Assembly: GCF_013347965.1 (NCBI RefSeq)
Contig: NZ_CP048810.1
Location: 6,199,501 to 6,263,500 of the forward strand
DNA: 64,000 nt
Source of the DNA: Pseudomonas bijieensis
Lineage (GTDB): Bacteria > Pseudomonadota > Gammaproteobacteria > Pseudomonadales > Pseudomonadaceae
Reading direction: 5' to 3'
Position 1 is the stretch's first letter. Every line of letters begins with the position of its first letter. Of this stretch, positions 19,901-29,400 are shown piece by piece. A model generated the notes under the pieces. It was given only the letters and a program-made list of their open reading frames with translations. It searched no databases and was not told the origin of the DNA. Made by a program: the position numbers and the translations under genes.

Positions 19901-20458
19901 GCGATCCGCGAAGCCGTGGTGGTGCCCCAGCAAGGGCCGGGCGGCCTGCAGTTGGTGGCCTACCTGATCGCCGCCCATCCGGAGACGGCTGAGCCGGCGG
20001 CCCTGCGCGAAGCCCTCAAGGCGCAGCTCGCGCCGTTGCTGCCCGATTACATGATGCCGGCGCACTGGCTGTTGCTCGAACGCTTGCCGCTGACCCCCAA
20101 CGGCAAGCTCGACCGCAAGGCCCTGCCGCTGCCGGACGCCCGGCAACTGCTGCGTGCCTACGTGGCGCCACAAGGCGCGCTCGAACAGGGCATCGCCGAC
20201 ATCTGGCAAGACGTGCTCAAGCTCGAACGGGTAGGGCGCGACGACAACTTCTTTGAACTGGGTGGGCATTCCCTGCTGGCGACGCAAGCGACGGCGCGCC
20301 TGCAAATGCAGCAAGGCGCCGCGGTGCCCCTGGACTTGCTGTTCAGCACCACGTCCCTGGCCGACTACGCCGCACAACTGGCGGCCCACCTGACCCCTCA
20401 CTCCAGCGCCGACCTGAGTGAGATGCATGATTTCCTGGCAGACCTGGAGACCCTTTGA
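7994..20458 (+). CDS. pyoverdine side-chain NRPS 1, three modules (C-A-T-E, C-A-T-E, C-A-T)
   Basis: 4154 residues. Module 1: LCL condensation domain (HHIVSDG near 181), adenylation from about 512 (YTSGSTG near 659), carrier FFELGGDS near 1071, epimerase HHLVVDGVSW near 1254. Module 2: DCL condensation near 1721, adenylation from 2037, carrier near 2574, epimerase near 2758. Module 3: DCL condensation near 3229, adenylation from 3548, carrier FFELGGHS near 4085. Hand-read specificity residues: A1 D-L-W-N-N-A-L-T-Y (Ala-like), A2 D-G-E-A-Y-F-G-V-T (Glu239 suggests a basic residue such as Lys or Orn), A3 D-I-L-Q-L-G-L-I-W (Gly). The LCL start suits an L-Dab donor from PvdL. A REP element is translated inside A1 (about residues 786-814) and a REP scar lies in A3 near residue 3662. 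The stop abuts the next ATG (TGAATG). Confidence 0.95.
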   Translation: MNAEDALKLARRFIGLPLEKRRMFLVALAKEGVEFSGFPIPRGVEAEDRQALSYAQQRMWFLWQLEPGSGAYNLPGAVRLKGALSLPALERAFASLVARHETLRTVFQRQADDSLLQIPSNAALKIGRQDFRALPAAEREQAVRQAAEAQSMQPFDLSSGPLLRVELLTLDEREHVLLLTLHHIVSDGWSMNVLIDEFIRCYDAHEAGVAPQLADLPIQYSDYALWQRRWLEAGEQARQLDYWQAQLGDEHPVLELPIDHPRPAMPSYRGTRFEFAVEPALAEQLRTTAQRHNITLFMLLLGAFNVLLHRYTGHTDIRVGVPIANRNRAETEGLIGFFVNTQVLRTKLGGQTRVDELLRTVKEAALGAQAHQDLPFERLVEALKLERSLSHTPLFQVMYNHQPHVADIASIRTASGLELSMLEWQGRTTQFDLTLDTWEKAGKLHAALTYANDLFDTTTVERMARHWTRLLHGMVADSHARVGELPLLEADEYQRLIHDWNPLDAPFDQTLCIHQLIARQAQATPDAPAVTFADTRLTYSELDGRANRLAHKLIELGVGPEVRVGVAMLRSEHLLIALLAVLKAGGAYVPLDPDYPAERVAYMLDDSRARVLLTEQAVAATLSVPSETAVLMLDRIELGQYPLRAPITHVTPDNLAYVIYTSGSTGQPKGVAIAHRNVLALIDWSRSVYSRDDIQGVLAATSVCFDLSVWELFVTLANGGSLIIARNALELPQLPARDQVRLINTVPSAIAALQRNGEIPASVRIINLAGEPLKQSLVDALYQHSPCESVGAKPVESVPVGASFAPTGSLPQVGGVEHVYDLYGPSEDTTYSTWTRRTAGGTANIGRPLKHTASYLLDADLQPVPQGVSAELYLSGAGITRGYLGRAAMTAEKYVPNPFSTHGERLYRTGDLTRYQADGTLQYVGRIDHQVKVRGFRIELGEIEARLLQQPQVRELAVLAQDSEHGQQLVAFLVPSDAKVLTEAEHQVQLRETLKAALREHLPDYMVPAYLVFLDQLPLTPNGKLDRKALPAIDGSEQQREFVAPHSPMEKALAAIWQDVLNLDSIGLEDNFFELGGDSIVSMQVVSRARQAGIVLNPKALFQHQTLRSLALVARQGDSHAVDQGLARGAVPLTPVQQWFFERDIPERQHWNQSLLLVPGEPLDVAALESALARLVEHHDSLRLRFTQVNGHWQQAYAEPSAASVLWQRQATSVEQLNALCDDAQRSLDLDDGPLLRALLVDMADGSQRLLLAIHHLVVDGVSWRVLLDDLQQFYRQLQAGQPIQVPAKTSAYGQWAAHLHGHLDGFMDSLDYWRAQGNASAGNGLPCDYPERLLLACDERKVQVRLDAEQTRQLLQQAPRAYRTQVNDLLLTALARTVCRWTGQDSTLIQLEGHGREELFEGVDLTRTVGWFTSLFPVSLRPASALSASIKTIKEQLRAVPDKGLGYGVLRYLSEPAVRAELAALTAPRITFNYLGQFDRQFDDGALFVPSSEGSGAAQHARAPLANWLTVEGQVYGGELSLNWGFSERMFKQQTIETLAADYLAELRTLIEHCCALETPQATPSDFPLARISQAQLDNLPMAAGQLDDLYPLSPMQQGLLFHTLYEQAAGEYINQLRVDVQGIDAQRFADAWQATLDAHDSLRSGFVWQGDLEQPLQIVHRQVELPFTVLDWRGREHLAEALNERADAERRQGFDLAQAPLLRLVLVQTEAERWHLIYTHHHILMDGWSNAQLLGEVLQRYSGRLPKANVGRYRDYIAWLQRQDAQLSETFWTGQLATLQEPTRLARVMSTSEIHSGHGDHFQTLDATRTQALEQFARQQKVTLNTLVQAAWLLLLQRYTGHDSVAFGATVAGRPADLPGIEQQVGLFINTLPVIAAPRPDQSVGAWLQAVQAQNLSLREFEHTPLADIQRWAGQGGEALFDNILVFENYPIAQALAEGAGQGAVFGDVSHLEQTHYPLSVAVTLGQTLALHYSFDRAHFSPAAIDGISAQLSQLLERFAESAARTLGQIALVSVEEQARQQAANHPQPYPTDIAVHQRIAHLAAHKPLATAVIFDGQRFSYGDIDRRANQLAHALIARGVAPETRVGVALPRSEGVIVALLAVLKAGAAYVPLDTSYPRERLAYLIEDSGLALLLTDSRVSAQLPLEGANQVLELDRLDLSLQPADAPSVAVDPQNLAYVIYTSGSTGNPKGVSVAHGPLAMHCQAIGERYEMRDSDCEFHFMSFAFDGAHERWLTSLTHGASLLIRDDSLWTPEQTYHAMGEHGVTVVAFPPVYLQQLAEHAEREGNPPKVRIYCFGGDAVPNASFERVKRALDPDFIINGYGPTETVVTPLIWKAGRDVACGAAYAPIGSRIGDRSAYVLDADLNLLPQGMAGELYLGGTGLARGYLNRPGLTAERFVADPFSRSGGLLYRTGDLVRQRADGTFDYLDRIDNQVKIRGFRIELGEVEASLQALDGVREAVVVAQEGTAGSGKRLVAYVVANEPVPGDFAEHLRDQLKATLPAHMVPAYLLRLDRLPLTPNGKLDRKNLPKPDVSQLQQTYVAPRSALEQQLVSIWQDVLKLAQVGLRDNFFELGGDSIVSIQVVSRARQAGIHFTPKDLFQHQTIEALAAVARTGAPRQALDQQPASGETALLPIHQWFFAQAIPDRHHWNQSVMLKPTQALDARALEQALNALVVHHDSLRLAFIEQAGGWTARYRDGVADGIVWQADVADLAELETLGNQAQRSLQLDGGSLIRAVLANLADGTQRLLLIVHHLVVDGVSWRILVEDLQMAYRQALAGAVVQLPAKTSAIKAWAEALQGYASSPSLQAELGGWQQQLQGAATALPWDNPQGGQQHGQAVTIRTALDKNLTRQLLQQAPAAYRTQVNDLLLTALARVMVRWTGAESVLVQLEGHGREELFEHIDLTRTVGWFTSLFPARLTPAADLAASLKQIKEQLRAIPHKGIGFGALAHLGDASARQALQALPTPQLTFNYLGQFDGNFAAADDALFVPTDEHGGEELNMQGPLGSPLALDGKVFGGALDLTWTFSGDLFQASTIQRLADDYLEELTALIRHCCDSQHRGVTPSDFPLARLTQAQLDTLVRQPQAVDDIYPLSPMQQGMLFHSLLGQGSGDYINQMRLDVEGVDPQRFRAAWQAVVEAHDILRTGFFWQGDLAQPVQIVQRQVEVPFRVLDWNGRTDIDGALQTLADEERAQGLDLTQAPLMRLVLVRTGTDRHHLIYTNHHILMDGWSSAQLLGEVLQHYRGASVARPAGRYRDYIAWLQRQDASLGEGFWTQQLRTLDEPVRLAQVFARPAQDVSAKPYGHHRVQLDALQSQRLAEFARESKVTVNTLVQAAWLLLLQRYTGKASVAFGATVAGRPADLVGVEGQIGLFINTLPVIASPRPEQSLGDWLHSVQAQNLALREFEHTALFDIQRWAGLGGEALFDNILVFENYPISEALAQGAPEGLRFGAVDNLEQTNYPLTLLVSLGAELAVQFSYQCASFAQASVERIGLHLQRLLLQMTDAGQRSLGELSLLDERETRQHVQGWNATAASYPQARCVHQLFEAQARQTPDATALVFAEQALSYAELNVRANRLAHRLIEQGVGPDQLVGVALERGVEMIVALLAILKAGGAYLPLDPAFPQDRLAHMIEDSGIELLLTQRSLLNQLPLSCGSGVGVKTLVLDQEGVWFDGDACEAPATRLDAEHLAYAIYTSGSTGKPKGVMVRHGALVNFVASMAREPGIAASDRVLSLTTFSFDIFGLELYGALLSGACVVLVDKQSAHDPEALLKTIDRQQVSVVQATPSTWRMLLDHPASALLAGRKCLCGGEALAEDLAERLLDVAGEVWNLYGPTETTIWSAAYRLTEEQRVPYLGRPIANTSLYIVGDHFAPNPVGLIGELLIGGDGLARGYHDRAALTAERFLPDPFGNGARVYRTGDLARQCGDGVIEYIGRVDHQVKIRGFRIELGEIEACLLAQEAIREAVVVPQQGPGGLQLVAYLIAAHPETAEPAALREALKAQLAPLLPDYMMPAHWLLLERLPLTPNGKLDRKALPLPDARQLLRAYVAPQGALEQGIADIWQDVLKLERVGRDDNFFELGGHSLLATQATARLQMQQGAAVPLDLLFSTTSLADYAAQLAAHLTPHSSADLSEMHDFLADLETL
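10350..10432. repeat. type II REP array inside the A1 adenylation-domain coding sequence
   Basis: CTGTGGGAGCAAAGCC, a near-perfect 29-base palindrome (10388-10416) centred on GCAAGCTTTGC, and a further CTCCCACAGG arm lie inside the NRPS reading frame. They encode about 29 extra residues (PCESVGAKPVE ... TGSLPQVG) between LVDALYQHS and GVEHVYDLYGPSE, a stretch that is continuous in related adenylation domains. The insertion length is a multiple of three and leaves the frame open. Confidence 0.85.
18977..18990. repeat. REP scar in the A3 adenylation domain
   Basis: TCCTGTGGGAGCGG is all that remains of a type II REP arm. It encodes the few extra residues SCGSG in LLNQLPLSCGSGVGVKTLVLD. The left flank (CCGCTGTCCTGTGGGAGC) equals the left edge of the intact REP in A8 (36707), and the right flank (GGTGTTGGC) equals the right edge of the REP in A7 (33407-33528). 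Confidence 0.6.
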
Positions 20459-23400
20459 ATGACTCAGCTCGATAACCTGTCTCTGGTTCAGCGATTCATC
20501 CGTTTACCGCTCGCCCAACGGCAAGCGTTCCTGCACAAGCTGCACAGCAAAAACATGAGCCTGGCGGCATTGCCGATCCCGGCGATGCGCGACGAATTCG
20601 AGACCCTGGACCTGTCCTACGCCCAGGAGCGCCAGTGGTTTCTCTGGCAACTGGACCGTCACAGCGGGGCCTATCACGTGCCCACGGCGCTGCGCCTGCG
20701 CGGCGCCCTCGACCTGCCCGCGCTGCAACGCAGTTTCGACGCCTTGCTGGCCCGTCACGATGTGCTGCGCACGGTGTTCGTCGACAGCCCGCAAGGGCCT
20801 CGGCAAGAAGTGCTGGCACAATTGCGCCTGGCGATCGAACCGGAAGCCGCGGATGAGGCCGCGCTCAAAACCCTGATCGATGACGAAATCGCTGGATTGT
20901 TCGACCTGCAACAGGGGCCGTTGCTGCGGATCAAGCTGCTGCAACTGGCTGCCGACGACCATGTGCTGGTGCTGACCCAGCACCACATCATTTGCGATGG
21001 CGCCTCCGCACGGATCATGGTCAACGACCTGGTCCAACTCTACGCCGCCCACCGCAGCGGTCAGGCACCGACCCTGGCACCCTTGCCGATCCAGTACGCC
21101 GACTATGCGATCTGGCAGCGCAAATGGATGGAGGCCGGCGAGCTGGAGCGACAGTTGGCCTACTGGACCGAACGGCTGGGCGATGGCGGCGAAGTCCTGC
21201 CGTTGCCAACGGACCGCCCACGCCCGGCGCTGCAAAGCCATCGCGGCGCACGCCTGGACTTGCGCTTCGACGCCGGGCTGACCCAGGGCCTGAAGCAACT
21301 GGCCCAGCGCGAAGCTTCGACGTTGTTCATGGTTTTGCTGGCGTCGTTCCAGGCCTTGTTGCACCGTTACAGCGGCCAGTCGGACATCCGCGTCGGCGTC
21401 CCGGTCGCCAACCGCAATCGCCCGGAAACCGAAGGCCTGATCGGCTTTTTCGTCAACACCCAGGTGCTCAATGCCCAGGTGCGGGGCGATTTGCCTTTCG
21501 TGCAGTTGCTGGCGCAGGTCAAGCAGGCCTCGCTGGGGGCGCAAGCCCATCAGGACCTGCCGTTCGAGCAGTTGGTGCAGGCATTGGCACCGCAGCGACA
21601 GGCGAGCCACAGCCCGCTGTTCCAGGTGATGTTCAACCACCAGAGCGGCGGCGCGGCCCAGGCCCTGCAACTGCCGGGATTGCAGGTCGAGAGCCTCGAC
21701 TGGCGTTCCCACACCGCCCAATTCGACTTGACCCTCGACACCCACGAGACCGACGGTGAGCTGGCCGCGTCCCTGAGCTACGCCACCGACCTGTTCGACG
21801 CCAGCACCGTGCAACGCATGGCCGAGCACTGGCTGAACCTGCTGCACGGCATTGTCGCCAACCCTCGGCAACGCATCGGTGAACTGCCGCTGCTGACGGC
21901 CGCCGAGCAACAGCAGCACATTGGCCAATGGAACCCAGCGCCGCGCAGCTTCCCGGGCGAGGCCTGCCTGCATCAGCGCATCGCCGAACAAGCGCGTTTG
22001 CGTCCTGATGCCACTGCTTTGCGTTTCAACGAAAACAGCCTGACTTACGGCGCCCTCAACGCCCAGGCCAACCGTCGCGCCCATCAGTTGATCGCCCACG
22101 GTGTTGGCCCGGATGTACTGGTGGGGCTGGCGGCCGAGCGCGGTTTCGACATGCTGGTGGGCCTGCTGGCAATCCTCAAGGCCGGTGGTGCCTATGTGCC
22201 GCTGGACCCGACGTATCCCCAGGATCGTCTGGCCTACATGATGCAGGACAGCGGCATCCGTTTGCTGCTGACCCAGGCGTCCCTGATTGATCAATTGCCG
22301 GTGCCGGACGGCGTGCAAACGCTGCTGCTGGACGCCGACGTCAGTGCATTCGCCGACAGCGATCCGCAGGTGTCGATGGACGCCGAAAACCTCGCCTACG
22401 TGATCTACACCTCCGGTTCCACCGGCAACCCCAAAGGCACGTTGCTGCCGCACCACAACGTGCTGCGCCTGTTCGAGGCCACCGAGCCGTGGTTCAACTT
22501 CGGTGCGGCGGATGTCTGGAGCCTGTTCCATTCCTATGCGTTCGACTTTTCGGTCTGGGAAATCTTTGGCGCACTGCTCCACGGCGGCGAGTTGCTTATC
22601 GTGCCGTACGACATCAGCCGTTCCCCGCAGCAGTTCCACGAATTGCTCTGCGACGCCGGGGTGACGGTGCTCAACCAGACGCCTTCGGCATTCAAGCAGT
22701 TGATGCACGAAGCCTGCGCCGACTCGCGAAGCAATGCCTTGCGCTACGTGGTGTTCGGTGGCGAGGCGCTGGACGTCAAGTCCTTGCGCCCGTGGTTCGA
22801 GCGCTTCGGCGACGCGGCGCCGCAACTGATCAACATGTACGGCATCACCGAAACCACCGTGCACGTGACTTACCGTCCGCTGTCGATAGCGGACCTGGAA
22901 CAGGACGCCAGCAGCCCCATCGGCGAGCCGATTGCCGACCTGTCGTGGTACCTGCTGGACGGCGATTTGAATCCGGTGCCGAAAGGCTGCATCGGAGAGT
23001 TGTACGTCGGTCGCGCCGGCCTGGCCCGGGGTTATCTGAATCGTGGCGACCTCACCGCATTGCGGTTCATCCCCGACCCGTTCGGCGACAGCGGCGCACG
23101 TTTGTACCGCACCGGCGACCTGGCGCAGTACCGCAGCGATGGGGTGATCGAGTACGTCGGCCGCATCGACCATCAAGTGAAGATCCGTGGCTTCCGCATT
23201 GAGCTGGGCGAAATCGAAGCGCGCCTGAATGCCCTGGTGTCGGTACGCGAAGCGCTGGTGTTGGCCCAGGAAGGCCCGAGCGGCCAGCAACTGGTGGGTT
23301 ACGTGATTGCGGCGCAAGTCGGCGAGGACGAAGCCGGCCTGCGCGATCTGATCAAGACCCAACTCAAGGCCGAGCTGCCGGACTACATGGTGCCGACGCA

Positions 23401-26400
23401 CCTGCTGTTCCTCGAGCAATGGCCGCTGACCGCCAACGGCAAGCTCGACCGCAAGGCCTTGCCGGGCGCCGACGCCAGCCAGGTCCAGCAGGCCTACGTG
23501 GCACCGCGAAGTGAACGGGAGCAACAGATCGCGGCGATCTGGCAGGACGTGCTCAAGGTCGAACGGGTCGGCTTGAGCGATAACTTCTTCGAGCTGGGCG
23601 GCCATTCGCTGCTGGCGACACAGATGGTCTCGCGTATTCGCCAGGCGCTCGGCCTGAACCTGCAACTGCGCCAGTTGTTCGAGAACGCCAGCCTGGAGGC
23701 TTGTGTGGCTGCGCTGGTGCACAGCGACGTGGCACGGCCGGCGAGCATCCCGCGGCTTGCCCGGGACCAGGCGCCGCTGCCGCTGTCCTACGCTCAGCAA
23801 CGCCAGTGGTTCCTCTGGCAGATGGAGCCGGACAGCGCGGCGTACCACATTCCGGCGGCGCTGCGGATTCAGGGCGACCTGGACCTGGAGGCCTTGCAAC
23901 AGAGTTTCGCCGCCCTGGTGCAGCGTCACGAGAGCCTGCGCACCACCTTCGTCCAGGTCGATGAGCAAGCGTTCCAAGTCATTCACGAGCAGATGAACCC
24001 GGTGGTGATCCCGCAGATTCTCGACGGTGGTCACGAACAGATCCAGGCCTTCGTCCACCAGCAGATCGCCGAGCCATTCGACCTGCAAAACGGCCCGTTG
24101 CTGCGGGTTGGCCTGTTGCGGGTGGCGGCCGACGAGCATGTGCTGGTGCTGACCCAGCACCACATTGTCTCCGATGGCTGGTCGATGCAATTGTTGGTGC
24201 AGGAACTGATACAAGGTTATGCCGCGTGCAGCCAGGGTGGGACCCTGGCATTGGCCGAGCTGCCGATCCAGTATGCCGATTACGCGGTGTGGCAACGTCA
24301 GTGGATGGACGCCGGCGAACGGGAACGGCAACTGGCGTACTGGACCGAGGTGCTGGGGGGCGAGCAGCCGTTGCTGGCGCTGCCCACCGACCGGCCGCGC
24401 CCGAACCGGCAGAGCTTTGCCGGCGCCCGCCTGGCCATCGACCTGCCGCCGGTCCTGGGCCAACAGTTGCGACAGCTGGCCCAGCGCGAAGGCAGCACGT
24501 TGTTCATGGTTTTGCTGGCGTCGTTCCAGGCCTTGCTGCATCGCTACAGCGGCCAGTCGGACATCCGTGTCGGCGTGCCCATCGCCAACCGCAACCGGGT
24601 GGAAACCGAAGGCCTGATCGGATTCTTCGTCAACACCCAGGTGCTCAAGGCCGAGGTCGATCCGCAGCAGCGTTTCAGCGCGTTGCTGGCCCAGGTCAAA
24701 CAGGCGGCCATCGGCGCCGAGGCTCATCAGGACCTGCCGTTCGAACAACTGGTCGAGGCGCTGCGGCCTGAGCGCAACCTGAGCCACAGCCCGTTGTTCC
24801 AGGTGCTGTACAACCACCAGAGCGTCGCACGCCAGGCACTGCCGGCGCTGCCCGGGCTGGTGATCAAGGCCCAGGAATGGGAAAGCCAGACCGCCCAGTT
24901 CGACTTGACCCTTGACACCCTGGAAGCCGAGGGTGAACTCGGTGCGGCGCTGACCTATGCCACCGATTTGTTCGACGCCAGCACCGTGCAACGCATGGCC
25001 GAGCACTGGTTGAACCTGCTGCACGGCATCGTCGCCAATCCCCGGCAACGCATCGGTGAACTGCCGCTGCTGACGGCCGCTGAGCAACAGCAGCACATCG
25101 GCCAATGGAACCCGGCGCCGCGCAGCTTCCCGGGCGAGACCTGCCTGCATCAGCGCATCGCCGAACAGGCGCGTTTGCGTCCTGATGCCGTCGCTTTGCG
25201 TTTTAACGCCCAAACCCTGACCTACGGCGCCCTCAACGCCCAGGCCAACCGTCGCGCCCATCAGTTGATCGCCCACGGTGTTGGCCCGGATGTACTGGTG
25301 GGGCTGGCGGCCGAGCGCGGTTTCGACATGCTGGTGGGCCTGCTGGCAATCCTCAAGGCCGGTGGTGCCTATGTGCCGCTGGACCCGACGTATCCCCAGG
25401 ATCGTCTGGCCTACATGATGCAGGACAGCGGCATCCGTTTGCTGCTGACCCAGGCGTCCCTGATTGATCAATTGCCGGTGCCGGACGGCGTGCAAACGCT
25501 GCTGCTGGACGCCGACGTCAGTGCATTCGCCGACAGCGATCCGCAGGTGTCGATGGACGCCGAAAACCTCGCCTACGTGATCTACACCTCCGGTTCCACC
25601 GGCAACCCCAAAGGCACGTTGCTGCCGCACCACAACGTGCTGCGCCTGTTCGAGGCCACCGAGCCGTGGTTCAACTTCGGTGCGGCGGATGTCTGGAGCC
25701 TGTTCCATTCCTATGCGTTCGACTTTTCGGTCTGGGAAATCTTTGGCGCACTGCTCCACGGCGGCGAGTTGCTTATCGTGCCGTACGACATCAGCCGTTC
25801 CCCGCAGCAGTTCCACGAATTGCTCTGCGACGCCGGGGTGACGGTGCTCAACCAGACGCCTTCGGCATTCAAGCAGTTGATGCACGAAGCCTGCGCCGAC
25901 TCGCGAAGCAATGCCTTGCGCTACGTGGTGTTCGGTGGCGAGGCGCTGGACGTCAAGTCCTTGCGCCCGTGGTTCGAGCGCTTCGGCGACGCGGCGCCGC
26001 AACTGATCAACATGTACGGCATCACCGAAACCACCGTGCACGTGACTTACCGTCCGCTGTCGATAGCGGACCTGGAACAGGACGCCAGCAGCCCCATCGG
26101 CGAGCCGATTGCCGACCTGTCGTGGTACCTGCTGGACGGCGATTTGAATCCGGTGCCGAAAGGCTGCATCGGAGAGTTGTACGTCGGTCGCGCCGGCCTG
26201 GCCCGGGGTTATCTGAATCGTGGCGACCTCACCGCATTGCGGTTCATCCCCGACCCGTTCGGCGACAGCGGCGCACGTTTGTACCGCACCGGCGACCTGG
26301 CGCAGTACCGCAGCGATGGGGTGATCGAGTACGTCGGCCGCATCGACCATCAAGTGAAGATCCGTGGCTTCCGCATTGAGCTGGGCGAAATCGAAGCGCG

Positions 26401-29400
26401 CCTGAATGCCCTGGTGTCGGTACGCGAAGCGCTGGTGTTGGCCCAGGAAGGCCCGAGCGGCCAGCAACTGGTGGGTTACGTGATTGCGGCGCAAGTCGGC
26501 GAGGACGAAGCCGGCCTGCGCGAGCAGCTCAAGACCCAACTCAAGGCCGAGCTGCCGGACTACATGGTGCCAACGCACCTGCTGTTCCTCGAGCAATGGC
26601 CGCTGACCGCCAACGGCAAGCTCGATCGCAAGGCCTTGCCAACCGCCGACGCCAGCCAGATCCAGCAGGACTACGTGGCGCCGCGAAGTGAACTGGAGCA
26701 ACAGATCGCAACGATCTGGCAAGACGTGCTCAAAGTCGAGCGGGTCGGCTTGAGCGATAACTTCTTTGAGCTGGGCGGCGATTCGATTGTCTCCATCCAG
26801 GTGGTCAGCCGCGCCCGTCAGACGGGCATCCGCTTTACCCCCAAGGACTTGTTCCAGCACCAGACCGTGCAGGCGCTGGCGAGCGTCGCCCAAATGGGTG
26901 GGCAGGCGCAGGCCATCGATCAAGCGTCGACCGAAGGGTCGACACCGTTGTTGCCGATCCAGCAGGCGTTTTTCGCCGAGGTGATTCCCGAGCGTCACCA
27001 CTACAACCAGTCGGTGCTGCTGAAACCGGCCAGCCCGTTGCAAGCTTCCGTGTTGGGGCAGGCCTTGCAGGCGTTGGTGCTGCACCACGACGCCTTGCGT
27101 TTGTCCTTCAGTGAAACCGCCGAAGGATGGCGCGCCGAACACCGTGAGGTGGCGGCGCAACAACAGGCTTGGGCGAGCAACGGTTTGCTGTGGCAGCGTG
27201 ACGTGGCCGATGCCAGCGCGCTGGAAACCCTCGCCAATCAGGCCCAGCGCAGCCTCGACCTGGACGCCGGGCCGCTGTTGCGCGGCGTCCTGGCGACCTT
27301 GGCCGATGGCAGCCAGCGCCTGTTGCTGGTGGTTCATCACTTGGCGGTGGACGGTGTGTCGTGGCGGATTCTGTTCGACGACCTGCAAACCGCCTACCAG
27401 CAGTTGCTCGCCGGCCAAGCCCTGCAATTACCGGCCAAGACCAGCTCGGTCAAGGCCTTTGCCGAGCAGTTGCAAGCCCACGCTCGCAGCGCGGAGCTGC
27501 AGCAGCAATTGGCCTACTGGCAAGGGCTACTGCACGACGCACCGACCGATCTGCCGTGCCTCGACCCCGAGGCGATCGGGCAAAACCGCGAGGCCGTCAC
27601 CGTTCACACACGGCTGGACGCGCCCTTGACCCGGCAGTTGCTGCAAGAGGCGCCAGCGGCCTATCGCACCCAGGTCAATGACCTGTTGCTCACGGCCCTG
27701 GCCCGAGTAATCTGCCGTTGGACCGGCCACGACAGCCTGTTGCTCCAGCTCGAAGGCCATGGCCGCGAAGAGCTGTTCGCCAACGTCGACCTGACCCGCA
27801 CGGTGGGGTGGTTCACCAGTCTGTTCCCGGTGCGGTTGTCGCCGGCGGTCGAACTGGCGGACTCGATCAAGTCGATCAAGCAAGGGCTGCGGACGATTCC
27901 CGACAAAGGCGTGGGCTTCGGTGCGCTGCGTTACCTGGGCGAAGACGCCAGTCGGGCGGCCTTGGAAGCCTTGCCGGTGCCGCGCATTACCTTCAACTAC
28001 CTCGGCCAGTTCGACGGCAGTTTCGATCAGGACCAAGGCGCGCTGTTCAGCCCGGCCAGCGAAAGCGCCGGCGACGAGCAAAGCCCGCTGACCACCCTGG
28101 GCAACTGGCTGACGCTCAACGGTCAGGTGTTCGATGGCGCGCTGCGGCTGGGCTGGACGTTCAGTGCGCAACAGTTCGAGCCGGCGACCATCCAGCGGTT
28201 GGCCGATGAGTACGCCCGTGAGCTGGCGCTGTTGATCGCCCATTGCTGCGACCCGACGAGCCAGGGTATGACGCCGGTGGACTTTCCCCTGGCCGGCCTG
28301 ACCCAGGCACAACTCGATGGCCTGGCGCTGTCGGCACGCGGGGTGGAAGACCTTTACCCGCTGGCACCGATGCAGCAAGGCATGTTGTTCCACAGCCTGT
28401 ACGAAGCGGGCAGCGGCCAGTACATCAACCAGATGCGCCTGGACATCGAAGGCCTCGACCCTCGGCGTTTCGAGGCGGCCTGGCAAGCGGCGGTCGATGC
28501 CCATGACAGCCTGCGCAGCAGTTTTATCTGGCAGGGCAGCGAGCGGCCGGTGCAAGTGGTGCACAAGCAGGTGCGAGTGCCGTTCACCTCCCTGGACTGG
28601 AGCGCCCGTGCCGATGCCACCCAGGCCCTGGCCGAACGGGCGGACGCCGAGCGCGAACAGGGCTTCGACCTGGCCTGCGCGCCGTTGCTGCGCCTGGTGC
28701 TGGTGCGCACCGCTGAGCGGCGTTATCACCTGATCTACACCCATCACCACATTCTGATGGACGGCTGGAGCAACTCGCAGTTGCTCGGCGAGGTCCTGCA
28801 ACGCTACGACGGCCAGGCCCTGCCGCGCCCGGCCGGGCGGTATCGGGACTACATCGCCTGGCTGCAAGGCCGCGACGCCCAGGCCAGCGAAACCTTCTGG
28901 CTGGCGCAATTGCAAAGCCTGGAGGCGCCGACCCGTCTGGCCGAGCCCCGTGTCGCACCGCTGCAACCGGCGTTGGAAAGCAGCCACGCCAGCCACTACC
29001 ACGACCTGACGCCCCAGCAGACCCAACGCCTGAGCGAGTTCGCCCGCCAGCAGAAAGTCACTCTCAACACCGTCGTCCAGGCGACCTGGTTGTTACTGCT
29101 GCAGCACTACACCGGGCACGCCACCGTGGCCTTCGGCGCCACCGTGTCGGGGCGGCCGAGCGAGCTCAAGGGCGTTGAGCAGCAGATCGGCCTGTTCATC
29201 AACACCTTGCCGGTCATCGCCAGCCCGCGTCCGGAGCAAGCGCTGAGCGCACTGCTGCAACAGATCCAGGGCCAGAACGTGGCCTTGCGCGAGCACGAGC
29301 ACACGCCATTGTTCGAGATCCAGCGCTGGGCCGGGCAGGGCGGTGACGGTTTGTTCGACACCTTGCTGGTGTTCGAAAACTACCCCGTGTCCCAGGCCCT

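Noticed and set aside
22046..26523. The repeated A-domain DNA as a transposon or CRISPR-like array.
   Set aside because: The repeat is coding adenylation-domain sequence, with no terminal inverted repeats, transposase or short regular spacers.
20504..27427. A stop-free antisense frame of more than 2300 codons opposite the second NRPS gene, with similar long ones opposite the others.
   Set aside because: High third-position GC in the NRPS genes removes stop codons from the antisense frame. The sense frame has full domain structure, and the antisense protein is low-complexity and shows no motif.
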